A DNA stretch of 64,000 nt. It comes from Dactylonectria macrodidyma (taxonomy: Eukaryota > Ascomycota > Sordariomycetes > Hypocreales > Nectriaceae). A program made the position numbers and the translations under genes. Positions within the stretch are counted from its first letter, which is position 1. Every line of letters starts with the position of its first letter. Shown here piece by piece: positions 22,401 to 32,342 of the stretch. A model generated the notes under the pieces. It worked only from the letters and a program-made list of their open reading frames with translations, had not been told where the DNA came from and made no database searches. The stretch spans positions 930,001 to 994,000 of the forward strand of contig JAGMUV010000022.1 in assembly GCA_020744425.1 (NCBI GenBank), given 5' to 3'.

Positions 22401-22575
22401 CTGTAGTAAATCTCGCGGTAACTCCTTTATTAAATACGTAATCGTGACTAAGGTAATCCATTTTAAGAACTGGATTTGCATTGGCGCTCCAGGAGTCCCC
22501 AGCCCTGTGCATTGGACTGGACTGGATCCGACCTCGAAATCCAGTCCAGTCCAGTCTAACAAGATCACTGATCCA
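19490..22575 (+). mobile_element. hAT element, degenerate (about 3.1 kb)
   Basis: The ends carry matching inverted termini around AGTGATCTTGTTRGACTGGACT (left near 19490-19513, right near 22545-22575). Just inside both are repeated GGACTGGA / TCCAGTCC motifs, as in hAT subterminal regions. The interior holds a decayed hAT transposase. I could not find a convincing 8-bp target duplication, so the exact ends are approximate. Confidence 0.75.
20300..22360 (+). pseudogene. hAT transposase relic
   Basis: Frame-by-frame reading gives hAT hallmarks: the catalytic-core region LRQTAVLALCKVEGEHLGENIA with VSYFIANNALANDIYID near 20640-20800, RCFGHMMNLYAQAFL near 20860-20900, and the C-terminal dimerisation region SISDKCERLFSSAKILLSDR near 22040-22100. 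Many in-frame TAG/TAA codons interrupt it, mostly where Gln is plausible, so RIP is likely. It is nonfunctional. Confidence 0.8.
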
Positions 22576-23202
22576 AGAAGCATGGCTGAGCATGCGAAGC
22601 TGCAACTAGATTCCTCGCACAGTGCCTTGCGCAAATCATCGAGTAATGTGAGCATCTACTCTACGGCTTCTATCCTCCGCGTCTCAATAGTGACTACGGT
22701 ATTCATCAGCAGTGATCCAGATTCTCGGATCTTTTGCCCTTCTTCCCGAAATCTCACTCCGCCCGGTGACTAATAAGACAGCGCACTTACTTAATAACTT
22801 TTCGGGCAACGGAAGCTCCATATCAATCGGCCCTCGGCATTCCTTCCTAGCCAGTTCTGTCATTTTTTTTTCGAAACGTCCATACGCGATAAGACCCATG
22901 AAATAGACCACCAGAGAGTGGATTCTTCCCCATACGAAGATGGAAGTTTGCTCATTAGATCCGCCAACCACAGGTCAGTGAATATTTCCACAGGCTCATG
23001 GCAGTCATAGTTGTTAAGACCGTATGACTAAGATGGTCCGATCTGCTAGTGGCTGGGATGTGGATACTATGCAAGGAGCTGTGCTCCTCTCAGACACAGG
23101 TAACTTAGACCTTTTAACATAACCTGCAACCTTTTTGCTTCATCAAGTCTACCCTATACACGCTAGATAGGGGCTACCGTGCATGCCGCCATGGCGAGGC
23201 AG
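22576..23202. other. region with an unassigned minus-strand open stretch
   Basis: The minus strand is open for 95 codons at 22971-22684 (contains LLSKCAVLLVTGRSEISG). I recognise no domain, and the frame is cut near the hAT end, so it may be a fragment of a gene broken by insertions. Confidence 0.3.
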
Positions 23203-23207
23203 AAACC

Positions 23208-23381
23208 TGTAAGGGTTGGTCTGCCAAGGTGTCACACAAGAGATCTGAAGGCAGGTATAGGGTGGTGTGTAAGCGTTCACTTGGCGAGTGCTCAGCGAGC
23301 CCTCGCCAAAGAGCTAGTCTAGCCTATTTCACGTGGCCTCTTATCTGATAAGACCACAGCTCCATCGGCCCAACTCTTACA
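23208..23381 (+). repeat. solo LTR, family C (174 bp)
   Basis: Starts TGTAAGGGTTGG and ends CCAACTCTTACA, with a perfect 5-bp duplication AAACC (23203-23207, 23382-23386). An inverted relative with its own duplication lies at 49963-50137. Confidence 0.88.
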
Positions 23382-23427
23382 AAACCAAAAGAGGCTTTCG
23401 AAGCATAGCGGTCAACTTCCGCCCCCG

Positions 23428-23620
23428 TGTCACGGGCCAGATGAGATCAACTCAAGAGGTAATGCCACTGTATTGCGAGAATACTACGATGAAGAGGAAA
23501 GAGAAAGCGGGCAGGCGCGTAGACGCGTAGACGCGTTGATAGTCCCTGTGGCCTGCCCCGTGCGTCCTAGTTACGTATCGACCCCACCCTGGGTCCAGCA
23601 CTCCAGACGCTCCCGTCACA
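23428..23620 (-). repeat. solo LTR, family A (193 bp), copy 1
   Basis: Starts TGTCACGGG and ends CCCGTCACA. It is nearly identical, inverted, to 35297-35489 and exactly as long. It includes a run of the 9-mer-like GTAGACGCGTAGACGCG. The flanks CCCCG and TGCGC do not match, so the target duplication is lost or this copy was moved by recombination. Confidence 0.8.
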
Positions 23621-23656
23621 TGCGCCGGAGGCGGCACCAGCGTGCCCCGGGCGAGT

Positions 23657-24671
23657 TGTCACGACCCATGCTCGACCCAAGGGGTCCAAAGGCGGTCAGG
23701 ACTGGCAGTAATATAGTACCCACAAATTTCATCCAATAACCTAAGGATCGCAACTCTCAAGATCGTTGCGATCCATCTAGTATCCCCTAGACCGTGGTAA
23801 GGCAACACTTGACCCATAGTCCCCATAGAGGCCCGGGAGATCAACGGTACGCTGGTTGACTTCAAAAAGCTAGGTGGCTATAGAATAGGATATGTACTAT
23901 GATGTAGATCCCTAACAGTCGCAACTTCTAGCATCATATAAAATAGGTGGGATTGCATGTACCTTGTTATATTCTCTTTTTATTTGGTTTGAATCCCTGT
24001 CACTAGCGTAAGTGTTGCCTTACCACGGTCTAAGGGATATAGACACCTGAGAAGTGCACATCCAGGATGAGCAGCTCCTCAGCTATTAATACAACTTGGT
24101 TACCTCAATCTACTCTGACTGCTACGCATCATCGTATATTGACTATTACCTAACGTAACACTACGACTACCGCTCAGTAAGTGTGACCTAACCGTTCTGC
24201 TAACATAGACCCCGGTCTATCCCTTAGGAACCCATCCTTGAGCTACCTATACCCCGTACAGGCTAGCTTGTGGACACGACCGTTACAATGAGAGCCATGG
24301 CCCAGAGATTAAATGAGACAGATGTCGCTATAGACCGGAGCTCCATACTAGAGACACCCCCAAGCAAGTCGTCCACATAAGCACTCAACTTCGCGATCAA
24401 GATGTATGATATCGTGGTTTAATGCTGGAGCGATAGGAATACTCTTCCGTTTATCTATACTATTCTAGTGTCCACTCTGAAGATGACATAGTATCCTGCT
24501 AGAATATTATATCTAGAGAAGTCCTTCCCTTAGAAGTTGACTATAGTCATGCTTAACTACTATCTGAACTCCTGCGACTGTGAACCCAGAATGAATGACT
24601 TCCCTGGTCCAGAGAAGAGCGAGCGTCCCAGGCCCTTTACCAGGGGACTATACTATGCGCAGCCTTACGTA
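23657..24671 (+). mobile_element. decayed LTR-retrotransposon-like region, left part
   Basis: Begins TGTCACGACCCATGCTCG, a gypsy-LTR-like start, and contains an inverted pair CCGTGGTAAGGCAACACTT (23791-23810 and 24010-24030). From about 24060 one frame reads as a low-complexity Ser/Thr-rich, then gag-like, product with many TAG/TAA stops. No RT motif is visible. The sequence is cut at 24672 by the Fot1-like insertion and resumes at 26554. Confidence 0.35.
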
Positions 24672-24673
24672 TA

Positions 24674-26551
24674 AGTCAGCGCACCCATTAGATGAACAGG
24701 GGCTTAAGCTGAACGCCCCACTTATACAATGACCAAAATCCTTATTTAACTTCACTTATACATAAAATAACAACCAAGAGGTCTAATTGGTCCATTTCAA
24801 CTGATTTTTTATAAAATAACTAATGAATTTTCTAAATATCAAAAAACTAGCCAATAAAAACAAAGGAAAAACGAGCTATTCTGAATCTTCAACCTCAGGC
24901 GTTTTTATTCGCCTTCTTGCCCTCTTGACATTCTGAATGTCAGAAAATTCCTTATTTGGGTCTTTATAAACCCTTCCTCTTTTCTTAGCCTTTGATTGGC
25001 TTGAATCTCGGTCTTGGACTAGAATTCTGTCTTCTAATTGGGCGTTGTGTAAGTGAAGGTTATCATAACCCCGGTCAATAGCCCGAAATAGCTGCCTTGT
25101 GGTTGGGCTGTTGAGAAGTTCCTTCTTTTTAGAATGGACCAATAAAGCAACGTCTCTCGAAGTCTTAGGGGTTATAAAAGGGCTGATTTCAGACCTCTGA
25201 TTCGTCTTTGGAGAAATGGGGGCTCCTAATTGGACCGTAATTGAGTCCTTAGGATCCTTAATAACGAATTTGCTACCCATTGGCTTTGAGATGTTGATTG
25301 GCCACAACCCGGCTCCTTTCCAACCCGAACGGATATTTCGAGTAGTAATAGCCTTCTTCCTAGCCTGAAAATAGCATTTTAGAAAGTCTTCCTTCCTAAT
25401 TGGGCCAGCATCAGCAATAGGATTGGCTAGTAGTAAAGCAGTCCGATATGCAGCTTTAAGTGGCCCAAAGACTGATATATCAAGAGGCTGAAGAACGTGG
25501 CTTGTGTGAGGTGGTAAATAGAGTAAATGGACCCTATTGGTCACATAAATACGCATAAAATCAGGCGTTATGTGTGATCCATGCCCATCTAGAATAAGAA
25601 GCCGCTTTTCATTGGCCCGGGCAGGCTTTGAGCCCGGAAGAAAGACTTCCTGCAGCCACGCAAGCCCAATTTCGTTATTAGTCCATCCCTTTTTAGATGA
25701 TGTAAATCTCCAATTGGTCAGAAAGTCTAATTCTTCAGGAAACCATTGGTGCTGGACGTCTTTGCCTTTGAAGATAACCAATGGGTCAAGGCACCTTCCC
25801 GTTGCGGAAATAACCTCAAGAATAGATATCCAGTTAAGGTTTTGTGGCTGTTTCTTAATCGCTGATTGAAGCTCTGATTGGCCAACCACAAGCCCGTTAG
25901 ATCCGGGCCCTTGGAAGACTCCAATTTCGTCAAGATTCCAACGGTTGCGTTGAGGGATCGATGCGACCTCTGGTTGGCCCAATAGATCAAAGAGCCCGCC
26001 AATAGCAGCCGGATTTGCTCCATTTATCCTTTTCCGGTCGATTCCCTTTCCTTTGAGCGTTTTTATTCGCGGGTTGCGGCGCAGGAAGCCCTTCATCCAG
26101 TGTTTTCCGAGTCGTTGGTTGGTGCCGCTTTGGCCCAACAAGGAAATCGCCAACTTCCGGATCTGGCCATGCGTCAACGCCATGCCGAGCTTATCTTGAA
26201 AGATGATCCAATCAGTGAGCTGGTCTTCCTGATATTTGGAAAGCACCTGACGCCATTCGTGGGCTTCATTGCGGCTAGGTACGCCATTTATCTTGCTGTG
26301 TAGGGTTGATTTGGGGACTCCGCGCTGATTGGCTGCTTTTGATAATGATACGCCATTTCTCACATCCTGAATGGCTAGTTCAAGGTCTTCTTGGGTGTAT
26401 TTAGGCATAAAAAATAAGGTTATAAGGTTGAATTGACGAATTGAGTGTTATTGAAGGAAGAAACGCGTGTGGCTAGAGACGCGTTGTGGTTGACGCGGCT
26501 GTAAGTGGGGCGTTCAGCTAAGCCCCTGTTCATCTAATGGGTGCGCTGACT
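24674..26551 (-). mobile_element. Fot1/pogo-type DNA transposon, complete (1878 bp)
   Basis: Inverted repeats of about 51 bp start AGTCAGCGCACCCATTAG at both ends (24674-24724 and 26502-26551), differing by one base insertion. Both sides are flanked by TA, the target of Tc1/mariner/pogo elements. It carries one uninterrupted transposase gene on the minus strand. The size matches the ~1.9-kb Fot1 family. No RIP damage is visible, in contrast to its neighbours. Confidence 0.96.
24876..26408 (-). CDS. Fot1/pogo transposase, 510 aa
   Basis: A DDE_1 transposase that would cut and paste the surrounding element at TA sites. Residues 1-50 form a Psq-type helix-turn-helix (LELAIQDVRNGVSLSKAANQ, GVPKSTLHSKI). 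Residues 60-125 form a CENP-B-type DNA-binding region (LTDWIIFQD, MKGFLRRNP). The catalytic core has NLDEIGVF, LLILDGHGSH and PLDISVFGPLK, fitting the three acidic residues of the pogo group. The C-terminus is basic (KKRGRVYK, VKRARRRIKTP), like a nuclear localisation signal. ATG 26408 is the first in frame and lies 93 bases inside the right inverted repeat. The frame is open, so the protein may be functional. Confidence 0.95.
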   Translation of the reverse strand: MPKYTQEDLELAIQDVRNGVSLSKAANQRGVPKSTLHSKINGVPSRNEAHEWRQVLSKYQEDQLTDWIIFQDKLGMALTHGQIRKLAISLLGQSGTNQRLGKHWMKGFLRRNPRIKTLKGKGIDRKRINGANPAAIGGLFDLLGQPEVASIPQRNRWNLDEIGVFQGPGSNGLVVGQSELQSAIKKQPQNLNWISILEVISATGRCLDPLVIFKGKDVQHQWFPEELDFLTNWRFTSSKKGWTNNEIGLAWLQEVFLPGSKPARANEKRLLILDGHGSHITPDFMRIYVTNRVHLLYLPPHTSHVLQPLDISVFGPLKAAYRTALLLANPIADAGPIRKEDFLKCYFQARKKAITTRNIRSGWKGAGLWPINISKPMGSKFVIKDPKDSITVQLGAPISPKTNQRSEISPFITPKTSRDVALLVHSKKKELLNSPTTRQLFRAIDRGYDNLHLHNAQLEDRILVQDRDSSQSKAKKRGRVYKDPNKEFSDIQNVKRARRRIKTPEVEDSE

Positions 26552-26553
26552 TA

Positions 26554-27727
26554 CTCCTGACTACCACCACAAAGACTGGTTCGACAATAGAAAAATCGAC
26601 GAGGATAAGAAGTATTTAAAGCTTGCTTCCATAGCGGACCAGCGAAAGGAGCGAATTTTATATCTCGGCTACAAAATCGCTGCCCAGGGCAAGTGGATGA
26701 CCTTTGGCATAGACTCAAAGAAGTTCGGAGTTGCATCTATATACGATGCGGAGATCGGCGTCTCTATCGGTCATCCCCTCGATTCCGCTCCTGAACTAAT
26801 GAAGAGTGGAGAAGACTCGGGGAGAGATAGCATTGAGTCTACGAAGTGTTAGAGTAGAATGATATCGTAGTGTCCAATGTAGTATCACCCTTATTCCTAA
26901 GTCAAGAAATGAGCAGCCGATGACTCGAGGTTACCAACACCAACAAGACTCGCGCAAATTGCGAACTCTCGTGTCGGGAGAGACCCGTGCCAAATGTCGT
27001 CTTCGAATGCCATCGCACTACTTGCAAAAAGAGGAAACAGGAGCAATTATAGAAAGTAAAAAAATAGAAGGCAAGCAGCAAAGTGAGCAAAAGGAGCAAA
27101 AGGAACACTCAGAGAGCAACCGTTAGTGTCCTCCAACCCCACCCCGCATCAATCCCTCTAACCCTCTGATGTGATAAGGCGCCTTTTTTATGCCCTCTCC
27201 ATAATTACCAGTAAACCCTATCAGGTCGAGTGACCTCTGTACCCTATTGACGTAAAAAGCCACCTTATGGCACCAGAGAGATCCAAGAAGCAGTAGGCGT
27301 TTGAGTATGCCGGGCAGAGACACGAGCCGCCTTAGCCTTTCCTTGAATACTTGGACAGTGGTGCTATCGAGATCATTACAACCGGACAGATTGAGACCAC
27401 AACACAACGTCCCATCAGACAAAGAAACAGCTGACGCCTTCTGCGCAGGCCGCGACGCGAAAATTGCGGGTATTCATAAAGGAAGCGTACAATAAGTGAG
27501 GTACCAGGCCATGGCCACTTAGAGCTTGCTCCAAAACCTCAAGTAGCAAGCGGGGGACACACAAGTCACACACAACACATGAATACAAGCAATTCACCCC
27601 AACATCTGACAGCAATCATCATCCTTGGTCTCCACATCGTATTGAACGGTATCACTCTGATCGAATTGACGGTATCGGATCCATCGTGATCCATTTAATG
27701 TAATTGGTAAATTTCCTATCCTGGACT
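26554..27727. mobile_element. right part of the decayed retrotransposon-like region
   Basis: Sequence right of the Fot1-like insertion. About 90 codons from 26560 read in one frame (KDWFDNRKIDEDKKYLKLAS, QRKERILYLGYKIAAQGKWM) and then decay. This may be gag-like, but I do not recognise it. Near 27640-27690 lies a piece of the ~205-bp repeat seen at 18982-19183. Confidence 0.3.
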
Positions 27728-27900
27728 TGTCACGATCTCTGATCGTGTGAGGCATCTGATTGGGTGTGTGTATGATCTTGCTTGCGTCAAGTCCCCGCTC
27801 TGAGTCCCTGTACACCCTATATGCTAAATAGCTAGAAGGATATTGCTATAGCAGTCACACGCCATATACACGCCCTGCTACCTAAATACCCATCGTGACA
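27728..27900 (+). repeat. family B LTR copy (173 bp)
   Basis: Starts TGTCACGATCTCTGATCG and ends CATCGTGACA, the same length as the copy at 18781. The flanks GGACT and GTGGT do not match, so no target duplication remains. Confidence 0.8.
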
Positions 27901-28440
27901 GTGGTGGATAGTGGGGGAAATCTGGAATGTCTGGTGCGACTCCCTCTATACGTAGTGGGGCTCTCGGGGCGCTGATTCAGTGGTTCTGCGGTTGCTCGCG
28001 GTACCTTACTGTTGAAATCTGCAAAATAGGAGCTCCATACAGATTGCATGGATTAATGTGCGTTATAGCCACCAACACTTACACTCCAAACTTGGAAGGT
28101 ACTCCACATAGTGTCAATTTTTTCTTTCAAATCCGTGTACGGAGGAAGCCTTCAAAAGTCATGTCCCACGCTAAACGCGCCACATCCTCAATCCATGTCA
28201 GTTACCTAAGATACAAGGTGTGGAATCCAGCCACAATAAGTTAGCTGTTATATCCCCTATAGTTTTAGGAGCTATAAGGAGGCCAGCACATCACATGGTG
28301 GGTATACGCTGCTGTAAAATTAGCAGCCTTTAGTGGACAAAACACGAGAGAAAGTACATGATGTACTTGACCCAGCCACAACTGTCAGATTTCCCGTTTT
28401 GAACTAGCGCCAGAACAAGACTTTTGACAGGGCTCTCCGT
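27901..28440. other. unassigned sequence
   Basis: A 105-codon open stretch on the plus strand (27927-28244) has no recognisable domain. No repeat ends are seen. Confidence 0.35.
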
Positions 28441-28459
28441 ACTCCGTATACGTTTCTTA

Positions 28460-28860
28460 GTACCTCCGGAATAATGTTTTGCCGTTATCCCAATCGATAA
28501 AGCCAAGTAGCTTTGCGCATCGTCCACAAATAGCACCTAAGTCATCCAAGATCCAGCGAACCGAGCTCCAGAACGTCATCATAAGTAAGTTACAAGGTGA
28601 GGAATTTATTAAAGACAAGGACATAGCCAAAACGACTGTCCCCTGCATCCACTGCCGCCAGCCGTGCTGACGCACACCACTTCGCGCAGATAATATCAGG
28701 TCCAAAGCGACGCTAGGGCAGAAAGCGTATGAGAGGCTTGGGGAACATCTGCTTATTGGCTAGACAAGATCCAGATCTCTACGTACTTCTCGATGTCCCG
28801 ACTGGGCACGAACTGGTAGTGGAACGGATGTAGCGGCATGGGCCATCCCGTGACCTAGCG
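28460..28860 (+). pseudogene. possible Tc1-type transposase N-terminal relic
   Basis: The plus strand encodes TELQNVIISKLQGEEFIKDK then DIAKTT, which resembles the N-terminal helix-turn-helix of fungal DDE_3 (Tc1-like) transposases. Pieces in another frame (RQDPDLYVLLD) resemble the next conserved helix. Frameshifts and stops break it. The assignment is tentative. Confidence 0.3.
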
Positions 28861-29147
28861 TTAGCCGTGAATACTGGCTGGTCGCTCCAGGTCGAGCTCC
28901 CCCTCAATGCAGGTCGTGACTCGTCGACCCGCGGCGGCCAAGTCACGAAGCTCTATGTGGTACGATGCAGGCGAGGCTGGTCGAGACCATGTCGCGACGC
29001 GTCGGCGCCATGCTACTTTCATACTGGACTGCCTGGGATGGAGAACGGAAAACTCTATTGACGGATTTGTGATGCGAATAGGGTCGCTAGTCACGTAAGT
29101 GAGGGTATCATGTAGATGTGTAAAGAAGGTTGATTTTCTATCTCTTA
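28861..29147. other. GC-richer unassigned segment
   Basis: The base composition is richer in GC than the neighbours, and open stretches exist on both strands, but no domain is recognised. Around 29068-29128 a ~60-bp stretch (TGTGATGCGAATA ... TCATGTAGATGT) resembles 40249-40310 inside the transposase relic there. Confidence 0.3.
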
Positions 29148-29821
29148 CCTCAGCAAGCTCAGGCCATTGTGGCTCGTGCCTGCGGCAGCGGAGCACGCTA
29201 CTCACGTGCGCTCCTCGAGCAAATGGCCTGAGGATCCTGTCCAGATATTTGGGTGCGTGCGGAGTTTTTTTCCACGAAAAAGACTCCATCTTAAAACTCA
29301 TTTTTAACCACAACCACAAAGCATCCAGTAAATTGAAGAGAATCATTTGATTCGCCTGCTTTTATTTCATAGTTGATTGAATTTTGGGCTATGTAAGCTC
29401 AAGGCCTGCGTTGTGAGAGTACGCTATTTAACCGGGCTGTCTCTTCATCCTACCGAACTCGTCCAGATTGTAAGTACATAGCTACTAATAGATGGGGATT
29501 TCGATATGGTCGACACCCTGACACGTCAGCGTTTTTCACAGGCCACATAGATGAAGTAGGAGGAAAAACTTACTTTCTAGATAGAATATGCTTTGATGCA
29601 TAATTGATTGAATTTTAAGATACTTGCGGTATGGTTTGGTGTAGTTATTAATGGATACGTAAGAACGTGGCCTCCAGAATCGCGAAAATAAGGTACAAAG
29701 TTTCCGCAGAGCAGTGGGCGCATTGGACAGGATCCTCAGGCCATTTGCTCGAGGAGCGCACGTGAGTAGCGTGCTCCGCTGCCGCAGGCACGAGCCACAA
29801 TGGCCTGAGCTTGCTGAGGTA
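29148..29821. mobile_element. element with ~95-bp inverted arms (about 674 bp)
   Basis: The segment 29148-29242 (CCTCAGCAAGCTCAGG ... GAGGATCCTGTCC) recurs inverted at 29725-29821. Each arm is itself bounded by CTCAGGCCATT / AATGGCCTGAG. The interior is AT-rich and noncoding, so it looks like a foldback-type repeat. No target duplication is found. Confidence 0.6.
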
Positions 29822-30053
29822 ATCTATCTCACAGTTGTGGGCACGGGACCATAAGGGTCCCGGTCCACGTGACTGAGGGAGGCCTGATGCCTCAGGCCGG
29901 ACCCCGAGCTTGAGGCTCGGGATCCGTCTTTCCGCATCAATTTGTTATCAACTGTGCCTTTCATTGTTGGCATTTCGGCTAGCCTCGGCGATCCTCGGCT
30001 TTACAGAAGTGCCACAGGTAATTGCTTATCACAGTGTGTGTTTTAGATAACAA
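29822..30053. other. noncoding segment with clustered hairpins
   Basis: Three stem-loops follow each other at about 29846-29930: GGGACCATAAGGGTCCC, CCTGATGCCTCAGG and CCGAGCTTGAGGCTCGG. No gene is seen. Confidence 0.55.
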
Positions 30054-30264
30054 GGTGATGGATCCGATACGGTCAATTCGATCAGACTGATAGGGATCAA
30101 TCCATTGTGGAGCCCAAAGACGATGATTGTATTGATCAAGGATGCCTCCGGCCCCCTCTTTACTCGAGAGGGGTTTTCTAGCCATCTGACTAAGGCTAGG
30201 ATATCTGTGTATCAGAGGTTTATGCAAATTCGGGTCTTATGCCGCCACAGGAGGGGTCAATCCA
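30054..30264 (-). repeat. ~205-bp repeat, inverted copy of 18982-19183
   Basis: Reads as the reverse complement of 18982-19183 with few differences, and as there it abuts a family B LTR. The shared arrangement suggests duplication of a composite block. Confidence 0.6.
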
Positions 30265-30292
30265 ACACAAGGCGTGTAAATGTTGTAGCAAT

Positions 30293-30466
30293 TGTCACGA
30301 TGTGTATTTGGGTAGCAGGGCGTGTATATGGCGTGTGCCTGCTATAGCAATATCCTTCTAGCTACTTTAGCATAAAGGATGTACAGGGACTCAGAGAGGG
30401 GACTTGACACAATCAAGAACATACACACACCCAATCAGGTGCCACACACGACAAAAGCTCGTGACA
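30293..30466 (-). repeat. family B solo LTR with 5-bp duplication
   Basis: 174 bp, TGTCACGATGTG to CTCGTGACA, flanked by GCAAT at 30288-30292 and 30467-30471. It is the first unit of a head-to-tail array. Confidence 0.85.
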
Positions 30467-30471
30467 GCAAT

Positions 30472-30645
30472 TGTCACGATGTGTATTTGGGTAGCAGGGC
30501 GTGTATATGGCGTATGACTGCTATAGCAATATCCTTCTAGCTATTTTAGCATAAAGGGTGTACAGGGACTCAGAGCGGGGACTTGACACAATCAAGAACA
30601 TACACACACCCAATCAGATGCCTCACACGAGAAAAGCACGTGACA
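30472..30645 (-). repeat. family B LTR, second tandem unit
   Basis: 174 bp, same orientation as the previous copy, separated from it only by the 5-bp GCAAT. It is followed by ACAAT. Confidence 0.85.
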
Positions 30646-30721
30646 ACAATATACTTCTAGCTACTTAGCATAAAGGATGTACAGGAACTCAGAGAGGGGG
30701 GCCTGACGCAATCAAGAACAT
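30646..30721 (-). repeat. family B LTR, third unit, partial
   Basis: It enters the LTR sequence at the internal CAATAT motif and runs to CAATCAAGAACAT. It lacks both termini. Confidence 0.7.
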
Positions 30722-31830
30722 GTGGTATGCCCTCAGAGAAGGCCAGTAGACCTTTGATCATCACTGTCTCCCAAAATATAGCTTCCCATATCATTCTCAA
30801 TGAGATCTTGGCCCGGACCATAAACAGCGAGACTTTAGAATCTACCCTCCTTGGTCTTTGGAGACTAGATATGGGTGTCATGGCCATATGGGACAGCGGC
30901 CGCCATGAGTATCAACTGCTCCTTGCAGTATGCCTTGCTAGCCTTTTGAGTGCCGACAGAGTAGACCTGTGCGCCTACATCCACATGTTGACCGACCCCC
31001 ACAAGGGCGACATGGGTCCCAACCTCAACACCTTCCATGGCCCTCCAAGAACTGCAGTGTGCCATCAAGAGATACTGAGGAAGAAACTTGGTTTGGCTCA
31101 AAGAGAACACTCTGGAAGATTATGTTCGATCCCCAGTTCGACGACATCATCATCCGTGGCACCAGAGCCAACACGCAGCCAGCTCCAAAGCAGATAGAGC
31201 AGGAGGTACATCAATATTTTTAGATCATTTCAAAGTCTCAACAATCCAGGGGAATGTATCATGTTCAGGCTATAAGCTATTATTAGCGACCGCAGAGCAA
31301 AGTGCTCATTCGCTTTTACCTCAGCTCGTGATGCGATAAATGGAATGGCCCAGCGCGTTACATGTCACAAGACACGGCGATTGGTCCCAGGCATAAGCCA
31401 CAGAGACATCTATTTTATTTACAGCTTTCAGCTGCGTGCGATCAAAAGAATGCGTTGATACAGAGATGAAAGCCCCGTACACACTACTATACTCTTGTCT
31501 CCGAAAAATTGGCACTTGCAGCAGAAGAAAGGGGCTGAGTCTAGTCAAGCGCCACACTCTGGTAAAGGCAGCGTGCTACTAATTTTGGGGTAGATTGGCT
31601 TAGGAAGTCTGTCATTGGACATGTGCTAATTCGTGTCCACGAGAGAGCGGAAGTGAGTACGTGGATACTCTAGGCCAACTTATTTCAGACCCTCGTAATG
31701 AAATTTGGGCTACTGGGCTACGAGGTGCCTTATGACGCACTTCTTAAGGACACAACTTTATAAGTACGAGCAAACCTCCCTGCAGGTCGACCGCACTGAT
31801 TCAAACGAATGTTCAGTCCATAGTCCCACA
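30722..31830. other. unassigned region, possible broken gene
   Basis: A 156-codon open frame (30727-31197, +) and overlapping minus-strand open stretches have no domain I recognise. The base composition is more gene-like than in the flanking repeats, so a decayed host gene is possible. A TATA-like AACTTTATAAG lies near 31755. Confidence 0.3.
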
Positions 31831-32342
31831 ATGCGGCGATTTTTTATTCTATCCAGTCTGCTCGGCCTTGGTAAGCAAGTCTCCTGGTCCACCCCCAAGG
31901 TAGAATCTGATGGGTCACCCTAGGTCGAGTCCTGGCTTGTTCACCTGGCTGGTACGGCACTGCACCGTTTTGTGACGGAGAATGCCCCTCCGGCACCCAC
32001 CAGATGACAACGGACAAATGTGGTGATGGGCACTGCTGCGCGACCGGACACAAAGTCTACTGCGACTGCATTGGTGACCCTGGCTGCGGGGCTTTCTGGA
32101 GCGGGACTGCGCCGTTCTGCGATCCGGAGTCGTGTCCGGCTGGATGGCACGAGGCAGGGAGAAGCGACTGGGGCAACGGTGGCTACTGCGTCACTGGGAA
32201 GAAGAGACTCTGTGAGTGTGATGGCGGCGGACAAGGTCCATGTTCTCCAAAGCCGGCAGATCTCCACTGCGATGGCATCTTCTTGATCTGCAACAATAGC
32301 TGCTCGAGCTTTGTCTGTGGAGGGTGCATCGGGTTCGGCTAG
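31831..32342 (+). CDS. small secreted Cys-rich protein with two repeats, 152 aa
   Basis: Two exons, 31831-31870 and 31924-32342, with a 53-base GTAAGC...TAG intron in phase 1. A signal peptide (MRRFFILSSLLGLGRVLA) ends before the first Cys. The mature part has two units sharing WxGTAPFCD, a CP.G motif, a CxTG.K motif and a closing CxC. A Cys-rich tail (CNNSCSSFVCGGC) follows. Such architecture is common in fungal apoplastic proteins and effector candidates, but I cannot name a function. It stands alone between repeats. Confidence 0.8.

Noticed and set aside
28861..29346. 161-codon minus-strand frame
   Set aside because: It runs through an inverted-repeat arm of the element at 29148-29821 and has no recognisable domain.
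30293..30721. Possible CRISPR-like direct repeats
   Set aside because: The units are 174 bp with LTR termini and only a 5-bp spacer, in a eukaryotic genome. They are tandem LTRs.
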